47,627 bases of DNA, taken from an uncultured Oscillospiraceae bacterium. GTDB taxonomy: Bacteria; Bacillota; Clostridia; Oscillospirales; Ruminococcaceae. Position 1 is the stretch's first letter. The number at the start of each line of letters is the position of its first letter. Where the stretch lies: contig CAJUPO010000014.1 in the NCBI GenBank assembly GCA_910588145.1, forward strand, positions 1-47,627, in the 5' to 3' direction. Below, in pieces: positions 1 through 8,030 of this stretch. The notes under the pieces are model-generated. The model was not told where the DNA came from and did not search any database. It worked only from the letters and a program-made list of their open reading frames with translations. Both the position numbers and the translations under genes were made by a program.

Positions 1-2
1 AG

Positions 3-782
3 GAAGAAAGAGAAGCAGGAACAAATCCTCGTGTAGCAGATACAGACGGAGATGGAATAATTGATGGAGATGATATATATCCATTGAAACCATACACATT
101 TAAAAAATATAAAAAAGATAAATGGGATGATTTTAGGACTTATCTTGGTTATGATAAATATCACTCCAAAAGTGTTTTAGAGCGATTTAATTACAATAAT
201 GCAAGTTCATTTGATTTTGAGTATATTGAAAATCAACATCAAGCGCCGGTAAGCGGTATGAAATATGGATATGAATATACTATGGAGCACAATGGGTGTG
301 AATTGATCGCAATATATAATGCTTTAAAATTAAAAGGAAAATATCAAGCGCTATCTGAAATCGCTTTGGAAGTTGAGATAAACGATGGTATGGCTATGGA
401 TTTGTATTTGTTGCGTACACATCCAGATTGTCCAAAAATACCTGATATTTTTTCGGATATGGGAATTATTTTATTTTCTGGATATTTTGGTTCAAACCCA
501 TTTTATATCAGGCAATATTTAAACGCTCACAAATATAAAAATGAACAAACTGATTCGTTAAGTGAATTACAGTCGTGGGTAAAACCCGGAAGAGTGTTTA
601 TAATGTCATACTGGAATGACAAAAATGATATAGGACGTGGATTGCATACAATAGCCGCGTGGGTTGATTCAGATGGATCTATTAATACATATAATAATGG
701 AAAGAATAATAAATTTGGTGATTTTTATGATTTGATTAATTCATCGGATAGAGCGTATATTACAGGATATTATTTGTGTTAA
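3..782 (+). CDS. Polymorphic toxin C-terminal module, C39/papain-like cysteine peptidase domain (5' end outside window)
   Basis: The frame is open from the left edge, so the start is outside the window; the first ATG is at 84. Codons 3-80 encode the end of the Asp-rich calcium-binding leader (ADTDGDG, DGDD) found in the other modules. Counting from the ATG at 84, the C-terminal domain has an NGCELIA motif with Cys72 (nt 297-299), a later GLHTIA histidine and a TYNNG asparagine. This Cys-His-Asn order is typical of C39/papain-like peptidase folds, which occur as effector domains in polymorphic toxins. The family is recognised by motif only. A lipoprotein gene follows 9 bp downstream and is the likely immunity gene. 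This could be the tail of the expressed parent toxin or the first orphan module; the sequence cannot decide. Confidence 0.7.
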   Translation, partial: EEREAGTNPRVADTDGDGIIDGDDIYPLKPYTFKKYKKDKWDDFRTYLGYDKYHSKSVLERFNYNNASSFDFEYIENQHQAPVSGMKYGYEYTMEHNGCELIAIYNALKLKGKYQALSEIALEVEINDGMAMDLYLLRTHPDCPKIPDIFSDMGIILFSGYFGSNPFYIRQYLNAHKYKNEQTDSLSELQSWVKPGRVFIMSYWNDKNDIGRGLHTIAAWVDSDGSINTYNNGKNNKFGDFYDLINSSDRAYITGYYLC

Positions 783-791
783 AGGTGAATT

Positions 792-1256
792 ATGAAAAAA
801 ATATGTTATTTTATTTTTCCAATAATTTTATCATTGATGCTTATTTCATGTGATTTGGATAGTGATGTAAAGCCAAGAAATCAGGATAATACAAAATGGG
901 TTTCAGAAAACCCTAAGATATATTTTATTGTTACTAAAGATGAACCTACAGGCTGTAATTCTTGTATGGGTAAATTAAATGTTTCAGAAAAATCATATAA
1001 TATTGATATGGATTTCGATTATGGTCGGGGGGTAAATATACTTGATTACGATATAATGGAGAAAAATAATTTCATCTATAAGTTGGAAGCCATTTTGGTA
1101 AGAGCAGATTGTAAGTTTTCAGAAAAAAAATGTACTCTTAAGGTGACAGAATCAAGCATTGATGGTATTGAGGTTGATAACAAAATAACTTTTGAAAAAG
1201 TAGATGAGTTACCAGATTGGGCAACAGAAGCAGTTGAAGCAACTGTTGAAAGTTAG
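792..1256 (+). CDS. Putative immunity lipoprotein
   Basis: This 154-residue protein starts with a short basic N-terminus, a hydrophobic segment and a lipobox ending in LISC (Cys20), so it should be lipid-anchored outside the membrane. It starts 9 bp after the peptidase-like toxin and is followed by an intrinsic terminator, the usual toxin-then-immunity order. An extracytoplasmic immunity protein fits a peptidase acting at the cell surface, but this is inference. The mature part has two close cysteines (CNSC) and a later C-K-F-S-E-K-K-C pair that may form disulfides. No known immunity family is recognised. Confidence 0.65.
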   Translation: MKKICYFIFPIILSLMLISCDLDSDVKPRNQDNTKWVSENPKIYFIVTKDEPTGCNSCMGKLNVSEKSYNIDMDFDYGRGVNILDYDIMEKNNFIYKLEAILVRADCKFSEKKCTLKVTESSIDGIEVDNKITFEKVDELPDWATEAVEATVES

Positions 1257-1264
1257 ATAAAACA

Positions 1265-1293
1265 AAAGCGGAACAAAATTTGTTCCGCTTTTT
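1265..1293 (+). terminator. Intrinsic terminator after the first toxin-immunity module
   Basis: Perfect 11-bp arms (1265-1275 and 1281-1291, aaagcggaaca / tgttccgcttt) surround a 5-nt loop and run into a short T tract. It closes the module ahead of the next promoter at 1308. Confidence 0.85.
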
Positions 1294-1307
1294 AATACAT
1301 TAAAAAA

Positions 1308-1336
1308 TTGACAATTTAGCGGTTATATGGTAAAAT
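1308..1336 (+). promoter_or_regulatory. Module promoter P1 (TTGACA-17-TAAAAT)
   Basis: Consensus -35 TTGACA at 1308-1313, a 17-bp spacer and -10 TAAAAT at 1331-1336. It is one of seven related copies in this array. The predicted transcription start, about 1343, falls at the first codon of the homologous leader. Confidence 0.85.
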
Positions 1337-1342
1337 AATTAA

Positions 1343-1672
1343 ATATCGCAGTTTATAGGAGAAGATTCAGACGGAGATGGAATACCTGATATGGTAGAAC
1401 TTTATGGACTGAAACCGAATGGACAGCCGATAAACAGTAACCCATACAGCAAGCATTCAGACGGTGACGGTCTTGAGGATAATGAAGAACTGCATTTTTC
1501 AAGAGAAAAAATGACATATGAACTGGATAAATCCCAGTATGACGGTTCGGTTTTTGTTTGGTCAGATCCGTGCTTGGATGATACAGACGGGGATGGGCTG
1601 AATGATAAGGAAGAAAGAGAAGCAGGAACAAATCCTCGTGTAGCAGATACAGACGGAGATGGAATAGATGAT
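1343..1672 (+). repeat. Conserved Asp-rich leader segment of module 2
   Basis: This stretch is nearly identical at the DNA level to 4584-4840 and 6500-6715. It encodes DSDGDG-type calcium-binding repeats on both sides of a conserved insert (MTYELDK). In the toxin frame it begins ATA TCG CAG right after a TAA stop, whereas the copy at 4584 begins ATG CCG CAG. The repeated DNA is a natural substrate for homologous recombination between modules and with the parent gene. Confidence 0.8.
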
Positions 1673-2338
1673 TTTTATGATTCGAATCCAACAATTCCAT
1701 ATAAAACTCAAATGATATGGCAACGTTCTGACCAAGATTATAGTACGGTTGTTCAAATTGAACTCTTAAAATTGCATTTAGCATGGAGACTCGCAAAAAC
1801 TGATACTGAAAAATTAGAAATAGAAAGCAGTGCAGATGATTTAAGAGATAAAGTATCTTCGGGTATATTGGGTGTTTTGGATACTGTTAAAACCATTACT
1901 GGTGCAGCAGCAGACGAATTCTCATTATTTGGTGGCGGAGATGCCGGCAGAGCCGAAAGAGACTATTGGTTATATGAAGTTAATAAATTTGATCCTGAAA
2001 TAAAAATAGAAGAGGAAAAAACCTTTCATGCAATAATGTTTATAGCAGGTTTGATATCCCCTTCGCCTGATGATGCATGGAAATTAATATCAAAAAAAGC
2101 TTCAAAGGAAATGCTTGAGACAGTTGGTGAAACTGGCGCTAAAAAGTTTTTGAAATCTATTGGTAAATATGCAGGAGCCCAAGGCTCTAATGGAATAAAA
2201 AAATTAAAAGGTGCAGGCATTAAAGGGTTTACGTATGAAGTAAAGGTAAAGGGGAAAAATGGCGCATACAGACTTTTAGGAAACAAAACCGAAAATGGTG
2301 AAATATTTTGGGAGGTTTTTGAGAAAACTCATAAATGA
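1391..2338 (+). CDS. Orphan polymorphic toxin module with unrecognised C-terminal toxin domain
   Basis: The toxin frame is open from 1343, but the first in-frame ATG is at 1391, inside the calcium-binding leader, with only a weak, distant GGAG before it. Residues 1-95 are the repeated leader. Residues 110-250 look like a helical, Ala/Gly-rich pre-toxin region. The last 45 residues form a compact Lys-rich domain (GFTYEVKVKG, GAYRLLGN, FWEVFEKTHK) that may be the toxin; its pattern vaguely recalls small RelE/ParE-like RNases, but I would not assign it. No signal peptide is present, so secretion would need fusion to the parent N-terminus. The stop overlaps the next start by 4 bp, as in a coupled toxin-immunity pair. 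Confidence 0.65.
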   Translation: MVELYGLKPNGQPINSNPYSKHSDGDGLEDNEELHFSREKMTYELDKSQYDGSVFVWSDPCLDDTDGDGLNDKEEREAGTNPRVADTDGDGIDDFYDSNPTIPYKTQMIWQRSDQDYSTVVQIELLKLHLAWRLAKTDTEKLEIESSADDLRDKVSSGILGVLDTVKTITGAAADEFSLFGGGDAGRAERDYWLYEVNKFDPEIKIEEEKTFHAIMFIAGLISPSPDDAWKLISKKASKEMLETVGETGAKKFLKSIGKYAGAQGSNGIKKLKGAGIKGFTYEVKVKGKNGAYRLLGNKTENGEIFWEVFEKTHK

Positions 2339-2751
2339 AAGTTATGGATATTTTAAAAAAGTGCAAATATGATAATATTGAAAAAAAAATCAAACTGCAC
2401 TATGGAGAAAAAGAACTGAAGGAATATAAAAATCTTTATGAAGAGCTAATAAATAAAATATCAAATACTACTTCGGACAGTATAATGTATATCTACATTA
2501 CGGTATATTCCAAATCTAACGATAACAGCACCCCCATAGAAAGCTTTTCCGAAGATGATGAAACACTTGATTTTGACGTCAGCGCATATGAATCCGACGA
2601 TGATACGGTATATTCGATAGCAGCATCAAGCTATTCAGATTTTCTTCAATACAATATTGACCCCAAAACTTTAATTAAGTTTTCATATGAAAGCATTATG
2701 GCTCACTGCTTTTATGAAATTACCGCTTATGGTTTTGAAGATAATATTTAG
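2335..2751 (+). CDS. Putative cytosolic immunity protein
   Basis: A 138-residue, strongly acidic soluble protein (runs such as SEDDETLDFD) with no signal peptide or membrane helix. Its ATG overlaps the stop of the preceding toxin frame (ATGA), and it is followed by an intrinsic terminator. Acidic small proteins are common immunity partners of basic nuclease-type toxins, and the preceding toxin end is basic, so a cytosolic nucleic-acid-targeting pair is plausible. No immunity family is recognised. Confidence 0.6.
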   Translation: MKVMDILKKCKYDNIEKKIKLHYGEKELKEYKNLYEELINKISNTTSDSIMYIYITVYSKSNDNSTPIESFSEDDETLDFDVSAYESDDDTVYSIAASSYSDFLQYNIDPKTLIKFSYESIMAHCFYEITAYGFEDNI

Positions 2752-2759
2752 TTTTAAAT

Positions 2760-2794
2760 AAACAGCAGAGCAAGCACAACTTGTTCTGCTGTTT
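2760..2794 (+). terminator. Intrinsic terminator after module 2
   Basis: 15-nt arms (2760-2774 and 2780-2794) with one G-U pair and a 5-nt loop, ending in GTTTATTA. Confidence 0.75.
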
Positions 2795-2808
2795 ATTACG
2801 TTAAAAAA

Positions 2809-2837
2809 TTGACAATTTAAAAGCTATATGGTAAAAT
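2809..2837 (+). promoter_or_regulatory. Module promoter P2 (TTGACA-17-TAAAAT)
   Basis: TTGACA at 2809-2814, 17-bp spacer, TAAAAT at 2832-2837. The spacer differs from P1 mainly in the middle (aaagc against agcgg). Confidence 0.8.
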
Positions 2838-2867
2838 AATTAAGAATTAGAATTTTTAAAAGATAAA

Positions 2868-4199
2868 ATGACATATGAACTGGATAAAACCCAGTATGAC
2901 GGTTCGGTTTTTGTTTGGTCAGATCCGTGTTTAAATGATACAGATTGGGATGGCTATGATGATAAAAAGGAAAGAGAACTTGGTTCAAACCCTATAGTTG
3001 CAAATTTCTACATAGAGAAGGAAGATTATGAATTTGTAATGAATGGAGACTATTGCTCAGATGGGTATATGATATTTACTGAAAATAGTCTTGTGATGAA
3101 AGCATATGTAGATTTTGGCAATTATATATTTAATGGTAATTTCAGCAAAGTGGAGTTATATAAAAAGGCGATAATAGATTATATGGATGTAGCTCTAAAT
3201 TCTAAAAAGACAATGTATGAATGTCAAGAATGGATTAATTTAGAAAAGTCTATATATGAGCAATATAATGATACAGTAGGTTTAGCATATAATATTCTTG
3301 ATACCTATGGAAAACCTGATATTACTAAAAGGGATATGGAATTAATTAAGGATTTTCAATCAAAAATGAAAGAAAATTTGAAAATAATCAATTCAAGCAG
3401 TATAAATAGTGCAAAATCAATTGAACGAATAAAGCAAGCAAATTTAGATTATGAATATCTTTTATCACAGGTAGATGTTGTTTCTAAGAAAATAAATTTA
3501 AAAAATATGAGCATAGAATTTATTGATGGAAGTATAAATGTAGTTAGTAAAGTTCTGGATTATACTGATTGGATTACTTCAGCAATTGATACATATATAA
3601 ATTACAATAATTTTAAAAGTAATGTTTATATGATGGAAGATGGAATTAAATTATTAGAAACTTTTACAAAATCCAACAATTCAAATGTTAGGGCAGCAGC
3701 TAAACAATTATTAGATATTGCAAAAAAAGAATATGAAGATGCAAAATATGCGTGGATTGAAGCATCAATAAATGTTGAAGAAAGTATACTAGCTTCGGAA
3801 ATTAATGCTATTATATTAAGTTTACCTAAGTATGGATCATATGCAAGTTTATTTCTTATAGTTAGTGATTGGGTGACAAATATAGGCGATACTGCTGAGC
3901 AAGCAGAATATGCTTATGCTGACGCAGTAATTACACAACCTTTATGCTTGGAAATAAGGAATATGAATAAGCAAGAATTAAAAAATGGTATTTCAATAAG
4001 TACAAATTATAAAACAGCTGCTAAAAAATTTGTTTATCTAATTTCATTACGTATAAAATCAGAAGAACAATATATTGCATATAGTAAATCTTATCCATGG
4101 TATTCAGAATGGGCTGATAAAAAATATCAGAAAATAGCTCAAGATAATATTGATAAATTGAATATTATATTAGACAAATACACTTATGAGGTTAATTAA
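2868..4199 (+). CDS. Orphan toxin module, large helical C-terminal domain (family A, copy 1)
   Basis: The leader is truncated at its 5' side. Homology to the other modules starts at the MTYELDK segment, so the ATG at 2868 is an internal leader methionine. After one calcium-binding-like motif (NDTDWDGYDD), about 390 residues of mostly helical, Lys/Glu/Asn-rich sequence follow, with amphipathic and coiled-coil-like stretches and an Ala/Ser-rich hydrophobic patch near residues 315-330. It is clearly homologous to the product at 6534; both end in a conserved ISIS..NYKT..K segment and an EWA.K...... NI..LN.IL.KY tail. The function is unrecognised. The adjacent two-helix membrane immunity protein suggests an envelope target. 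Confidence 0.6.
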   Translation: MTYELDKTQYDGSVFVWSDPCLNDTDWDGYDDKKERELGSNPIVANFYIEKEDYEFVMNGDYCSDGYMIFTENSLVMKAYVDFGNYIFNGNFSKVELYKKAIIDYMDVALNSKKTMYECQEWINLEKSIYEQYNDTVGLAYNILDTYGKPDITKRDMELIKDFQSKMKENLKIINSSSINSAKSIERIKQANLDYEYLLSQVDVVSKKINLKNMSIEFIDGSINVVSKVLDYTDWITSAIDTYINYNNFKSNVYMMEDGIKLLETFTKSNNSNVRAAAKQLLDIAKKEYEDAKYAWIEASINVEESILASEINAIILSLPKYGSYASLFLIVSDWVTNIGDTAEQAEYAYADAVITQPLCLEIRNMNKQELKNGISISTNYKTAAKKFVYLISLRIKSEEQYIAYSKSYPWYSEWADKKYQKIAQDNIDKLNIILDKYTYEVN

Positions 4200-4200
4200 T

Positions 4201-4470
4201 ATGAAAGAGTTATTATCTTATTGGGATTTATCATTAGGTATAATGGCAATAGTATTGGGAATTTTGAAATGGTATAGATTTGAAATTTATAAAAAGGAAC
4301 GCGATGATAAGATACTTAGAGAAGGTAATTGGATATTTTCAAAGAATGATAGTTTTGAGTATACCATATGTCTGCTTTTTATTGTTTTGGGTATTATATT
4401 TATTTATAATAGATTAAAAGGAAATTTACCCAATATAGTTATCCTATTAAAAGAACTTAGTACTTATTAA
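4201..4470 (+). CDS. Two-helix membrane immunity protein (family A)
   Basis: I place the start at ATG 4201 (MKELLS) because GAGG at 4188-4191 provides a ribosome-binding site; the in-frame ATG at 4186 lies inside the toxin end. The 89-residue product has one membrane helix near residues 9-25, a basic middle, and a second helix near 53-70 ending in IYNRLKGNLPNI. This tail motif recurs in the genes at 8031, 10475 and 10810 (IY[NS]R, then GN[LM]PNI), defining a local immunity family. It follows a large helical toxin module. Confidence 0.65.
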   Translation: MKELLSYWDLSLGIMAIVLGILKWYRFEIYKKERDDKILREGNWIFSKNDSFEYTICLLFIVLGIIFIYNRLKGNLPNIVILLKELSTY

Positions 4471-4484
4471 TAGTAAAAGTGTTA

Positions 4485-4516
4485 AAACGTCTTTTGAAGT
4501 GATTCAAAAGACGTTT
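4485..4516 (+). terminator. Intrinsic terminator after module 3
   Basis: Perfect 14-bp arms (4485-4498 and 4503-4516) around a GTGA loop. The same hairpin recurs at 11103-11134 as part of a longer duplicated segment. Confidence 0.8.
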
Positions 4517-4548
4517 ATGTTTGTTTTGATTTTTAATATATTAAAAAA

Positions 4549-4577
4549 TTGACAATTTAGCAGTCATATGGTAAAAT
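4549..4577 (+). promoter_or_regulatory. Module promoter P3 with leaderless start
   Basis: TTGACA at 4549-4554, 17-bp spacer, TAAAAT at 4572-4577. The ATG at 4584 starts 7 nt after the -10 box, where transcription should begin, so any transcript would be essentially leaderless. Confidence 0.8.
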
Positions 4578-4583
4578 AATTAA

Positions 4584-5759
4584 ATGCCGCAGTTTATAGG
4601 AGAAGATTCAGACGGTGACGGAATACCTGATATGGTAGAACTTTATGGACTAAATCCAAATGGTCAACCAATAAACAGTAACCCATACAGCAAGCATTCA
4701 GACGGTGACGGTCTTGAGGATAATGAAGAACTGCATTTTTCGAGAGAAAAAATGACATATGAACTGGATAAATCGCAGTATGACGGTTCAGTGTTTATTT
4801 GGTCAGATCCGTGCTTGGATGATACAGACGGAGATGGGCTTGATGATAGTGAAGATCCAAAGCCTTTAACCACATATAATAATGGAAAGAATATATATTT
4901 AACTCCAGGATCAAATGGTACATTATATAAATTACAATGTTGGCTAAATGCACTTGGATATTCTAATATTAGTTTAGATGATATGGGTAAAAATTACGGA
5001 CCGGTAACTCGTACTGCGGTTTACATATATCAAATAAATCATTCTTTTAAAACTACTTCAACACAAAATGGAGAAGAAGTTGCTTTAGAGTATATAGATG
5101 ATTTAACTTATGCTACTATTGCTAATGATTATGCCAATAGATTCGGTAATGGTAAGAGTGATTATTATAATTATATAAATGGAATTTCAAACAAGCCATA
5201 TTATAATAATATAAGGATAATTAAACCTCAAACAACACCTCAACAAAATGAATTAGGAATAACAATAACTCAAAAGAATAATGTTACAATAAAAAGTGAA
5301 TCTGGATTAAATTTAAACTTATATTTTTATGATTATACTAATCCAGTTAATCGAGTATTAATTGAAAATGTTTTATACTTATATCATTACGCGGATATAT
5401 TGGGAGATCCATCATCAGATAAATCTATACAAGATATTATAATGTTAGAGTTTTTTGATAAAGTTAAACCTAAAGGTGATTGGGATTATAAAGAAAAAGA
5501 TTCATGGGATAACCAGTTTGAAAGTATTCCATATATGTCAATAAGCTTTCCATTTATTTTAAGAGGAGATTTTTGCAGTGCAGAAAAGCTTGGTAATGTT
5601 AATTATGGTTATGTTGGAATTGCTATAGGGTTTTCTGAAAATATATTAATAGGTGGAGGACATGTTGTATCACTAATTACAAGTAAACATTTGGAGGATT
5701 CATCTGATTTAAACAATGTTAGAAAGGGATTTGATTATTATATGAGTGACACACAATGA
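4584..5759 (+). CDS. Orphan toxin module: calcium-binding leader, peptidoglycan-binding domain, toxin-44-like C-terminus
   Basis: This is the only module whose conserved leader begins with ATG (MPQFIGEDSDGDG). Residues 1-95 are the leader repeats. Residues 105-155 (LYKLQCWLNALGY, GPVTRTAVYIYQ) resemble a PG_binding_1 domain, which anchors enzymes to cell walls. The C-terminal region contains NVNYGYVGIAIGFSE followed by a Gly-rich, His-containing stretch, close to the signature of the 'bacterial toxin 44' family as I remember it; that family is a predicted effector whose chemistry I cannot confirm. There is no signal peptide. The stop overlaps the next gene by 4 bp. A wall-binding domain inside an orphan module suggests the exchanged unit is larger than the toxin domain alone. 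Confidence 0.7.
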   Translation: MPQFIGEDSDGDGIPDMVELYGLNPNGQPINSNPYSKHSDGDGLEDNEELHFSREKMTYELDKSQYDGSVFIWSDPCLDDTDGDGLDDSEDPKPLTTYNNGKNIYLTPGSNGTLYKLQCWLNALGYSNISLDDMGKNYGPVTRTAVYIYQINHSFKTTSTQNGEEVALEYIDDLTYATIANDYANRFGNGKSDYYNYINGISNKPYYNNIRIIKPQTTPQQNELGITITQKNNVTIKSESGLNLNLYFYDYTNPVNRVLIENVLYLYHYADILGDPSSDKSIQDIIMLEFFDKVKPKGDWDYKEKDSWDNQFESIPYMSISFPFILRGDFCSAEKLGNVNYGYVGIAIGFSENILIGGGHVVSLITSKHLEDSSDLNNVRKGFDYYMSDTQ

Positions 5760-6289
5760 AAAAAATAGTTTTATCAATTTTATATATTCTATCATTTTTA
5801 TTAATACCAATTCTAATTTTTAGTCTAAATATTTATAAGAAGGATTCGCCTCACTATTATATTAATACTTTTAATGAAAATAAGAGTTATTTTGAAAAAG
5901 CCGTTGATTTAAAAATATCCCATTTTAATGATAATATAAATTATAAAGAATATGATGAGTATAAAAAATTATTATTTGAACTTTGCCGAGTTGACTTAAT
6001 AGATATATTAATAGATGATAAAAACAACATTATTGTTGAGTTTTGTATTAGTGATGTTAGTTATTATCCATCTACTGAGAGTAGATACAGAATGATTTTA
6101 TATCAGTCAAATGATAAATTGCCAAAATCTTTTGAAAAATATTATAATAAAAAAATAACTTCAAATTGGTTTTTTATTCTTAAAGATAATCAATATTATT
6201 GGAATGTTGGTACTATAATATTTATTATTTTATTTGATTTATTTATTTGGATATTTGGTATAATTAGGTTAATAAGGTACGTGTTTTAA
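5756..6289 (+). CDS. Putative membrane immunity protein
   Basis: A 177-residue protein with an N-terminal membrane helix (about residues 5-25) and a C-terminal one (about 150-172), leaving an acidic/Lys-rich middle of about 120 residues, probably outside the cell. The ATG overlaps the toxin stop by 4 bp, consistent with translational coupling. A terminator follows. The family is not recognised; the immunity role is inferred from position. Confidence 0.6.
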   Translation: MKKIVLSILYILSFLLIPILIFSLNIYKKDSPHYYINTFNENKSYFEKAVDLKISHFNDNINYKEYDEYKKLLFELCRVDLIDILIDDKNNIIVEFCISDVSYYPSTESRYRMILYQSNDKLPKSFEKYYNKKITSNWFFILKDNQYYWNVGTIIFIILFDLFIWIFGIIRLIRYVF

Positions 6290-6301
6290 GGAACTTACTT
6301 G

Positions 6302-6330
6302 AGGGAATCAGATCAATCTGATTCCCTTTT
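6302..6330 (+). terminator. Intrinsic terminator after module 4
   Basis: 12-bp arms (agggaatcagat and its complement, about 6302-6327) followed by TTTT. Positions 6296-6330 match 36723-36757 with a single mismatch. Confidence 0.8.
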
Positions 6331-6418
6331 CATATTACTATAATCGTTATATATGAGTAGTAAATAATTAATTATTATTTATGGAATGCAGAAAGAAAAA
6401 GGAATATATTAAAGAAAA

Positions 6419-6447
6419 TTGACAAATTAGCGGTTATATGGTAAAAT
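6419..6447 (+). promoter_or_regulatory. Module promoter P4 (TTGACA-17-TAAAAT)
   Basis: TTGACA at 6419-6424, 17-bp spacer, TAAAAT at 6442-6447. Here the promoter joins the leader further upstream, at the codons for TGASG, than in P1 or P3. Confidence 0.8.
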
Positions 6448-6533
6448 AATTAAAAACAGGAGCGTCAGGAGTAAGTGTAACAATACCGCCGCAGTTTATA
6501 GGAGAAGATTCAGACGGAGACGGAATACCTGAT

Positions 6534-8012
6534 ATGGTAGAACTTTATGGACTGAAACCAAATGGTCAACCAATAAACAGTAACCCATACAGCAAGCATT
6601 CAGACGGAGACGGTCTTGAGGATAATGAAGAACTGCATTTCTCAAGAGAAAAAATGACATATGAACTGGATAAAACCCAGTATGACGGTTCAGTTTTTGT
6701 TTGGTCAGATCCGTGTTTAAATGATACAGATTGGGATGGCTATGATGATAAAAAGGAAAGAGAACTTGGTTCAAACCCGATAGTTGCAAATTTCTACATA
6801 GAGAATGAAGATTTTGAATATATAACTGGTAATAATTATTTTACTTCAAGTGATTATCTCAATACATACAGCAACAGCAAGTTTGAATCAAGTATGATTT
6901 GGCTTGGAAATAATGTTTATAGTTCAAATGGTGATAAGGTTTCATTATACAAAAAGGCAATTATAGATTATTTGGATGTAAATTCAAATTCTAAAAAAAC
7001 AGAATATGAAATTCAAGAATTATATGATTTGGAAAAATCTATTTATGAGCAATTTAATAATTATATTAATTCAGCTTATCAAGTAATAGATGTTTTTGGT
7101 AAACAAGATGATAGTTTACAAAAGGATATAGAATTACTTAATGAATTTAAAAATAGTATACAAAGACGTTATGAAATTTTAAATGAAACGTATGATCATA
7201 AAGCAGAAACAAGGCAATCATTTTTCAAACGAATGGATGAAGCAGCAGAAGAGTATGAGTGGTATGTAAGCCAAACTAAGACTCTAGATAAAAAAATAAA
7301 ATTAAAAAATATGGGGATAAAAACTTCTAAGGGTATAATGAAATATGCTGGATTTACTTTAGATATTTTGGATATGTCTTTTGATTCAGCTGCTGTTTAT
7401 AATGATTATGTTATTTTTAAGAGTAATGTAAGAATCATGGAAGATAGTATAAATATGTTAGAAACATTTTCAAAATCAGAAGATATATATGTAAAAAAAG
7501 CAGCATTAGAACTTTTAGATATTGCTAAGAACCAATTTGATAATGCATTATATGGATGGGATCAAGTAGTATTAGAGTTGGTGGATAATGTTTCATATGC
7601 TTATGCAGTTAGCAAATTGTCTAAGCTACCTAAATATGGTTCTTACGCTAGTTTTTTCATATTTGCTACTGGTATATTATCAAATGCTAGTGAATTATCT
7701 ATAAATGCTGAATATACTGTAGCAAATGCAACTATTGCTAATAGCTTATGTGAAGAAATATGTAAAATGGCTGAGTCAGGGGAGCAATTAAAAGATGGCA
7801 TTTCTATAAGTAAAAATTATAAAACAGTTGCTAAAAGTTTTACAGATTTAATTGTATTAAGAAGAAATGCTGAAGAACAGTATATTAAGTTAAATAAGAG
7901 TCTGCCATTTTATTTGGAATGGGCAGAAAAAGATTGTTTGGAACATGCTGAAAATAACATTAATACTCTTAATGTTATTTTATCAAAGTATTCTTATATA
8001 ATAAATTTGTAA
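6534..8012 (+). CDS. Orphan toxin module, large helical C-terminal domain (family A, copy 2)
   Basis: The homologous leader (TGASG...VTIPPQFIGEDSDGDG) is in frame from about 6455, but no in-frame ATG occurs until 6534. Residues 1-90 are leader repeats. The remaining 400 residues are predominantly helical and align with the product at 2868, sharing segments such as the YKKAIIDY region, LPKYGSYAS and the ISIS..NYKT tail. Residues about 355-385 are hydrophobic (LPKYGSYASFFIF...) and could insert into or touch a membrane. Target and activity are unknown. The two copies differ by many substitutions, as expected of diversifying toxin alleles. Confidence 0.6.
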   Translation: MVELYGLKPNGQPINSNPYSKHSDGDGLEDNEELHFSREKMTYELDKTQYDGSVFVWSDPCLNDTDWDGYDDKKERELGSNPIVANFYIENEDFEYITGNNYFTSSDYLNTYSNSKFESSMIWLGNNVYSSNGDKVSLYKKAIIDYLDVNSNSKKTEYEIQELYDLEKSIYEQFNNYINSAYQVIDVFGKQDDSLQKDIELLNEFKNSIQRRYEILNETYDHKAETRQSFFKRMDEAAEEYEWYVSQTKTLDKKIKLKNMGIKTSKGIMKYAGFTLDILDMSFDSAAVYNDYVIFKSNVRIMEDSINMLETFSKSEDIYVKKAALELLDIAKNQFDNALYGWDQVVLELVDNVSYAYAVSKLSKLPKYGSYASFFIFATGILSNASELSINAEYTVANATIANSLCEEICKMAESGEQLKDGISISKNYKTVAKSFTDLIVLRRNAEEQYIKLNKSLPFYLEWAEKDCLEHAENNINTLNVILSKYSYIINL

Positions 8013-8030
8013 ATGTAAAGGGGATTAAAA

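Noticed and set aside
1297..1345. The repeated promoter block as an integron attC-like site
   Set aside because: It lacks the paired R/L core boxes and the folded-strand symmetry expected of attC sites, and no integron integrase is visible. Its match to -35/-10 consensus with a 17-bp spacer explains it better, although a recombination role remains possible.
1353..1796. A - strand open frame opposite the leader repeat (and similar at 6496-6789 and 4664-4873)
   Set aside because: It appears wherever the repeated leader DNA occurs, mirrors the Asp-rich codons and has no start signals or domain.
2200..2338. Firm assignment of the module 2 toxin end as a RelE/ParE RNase
   Set aside because: Only a loose basic-residue pattern and length support it; no specific catalytic motif could be seen.
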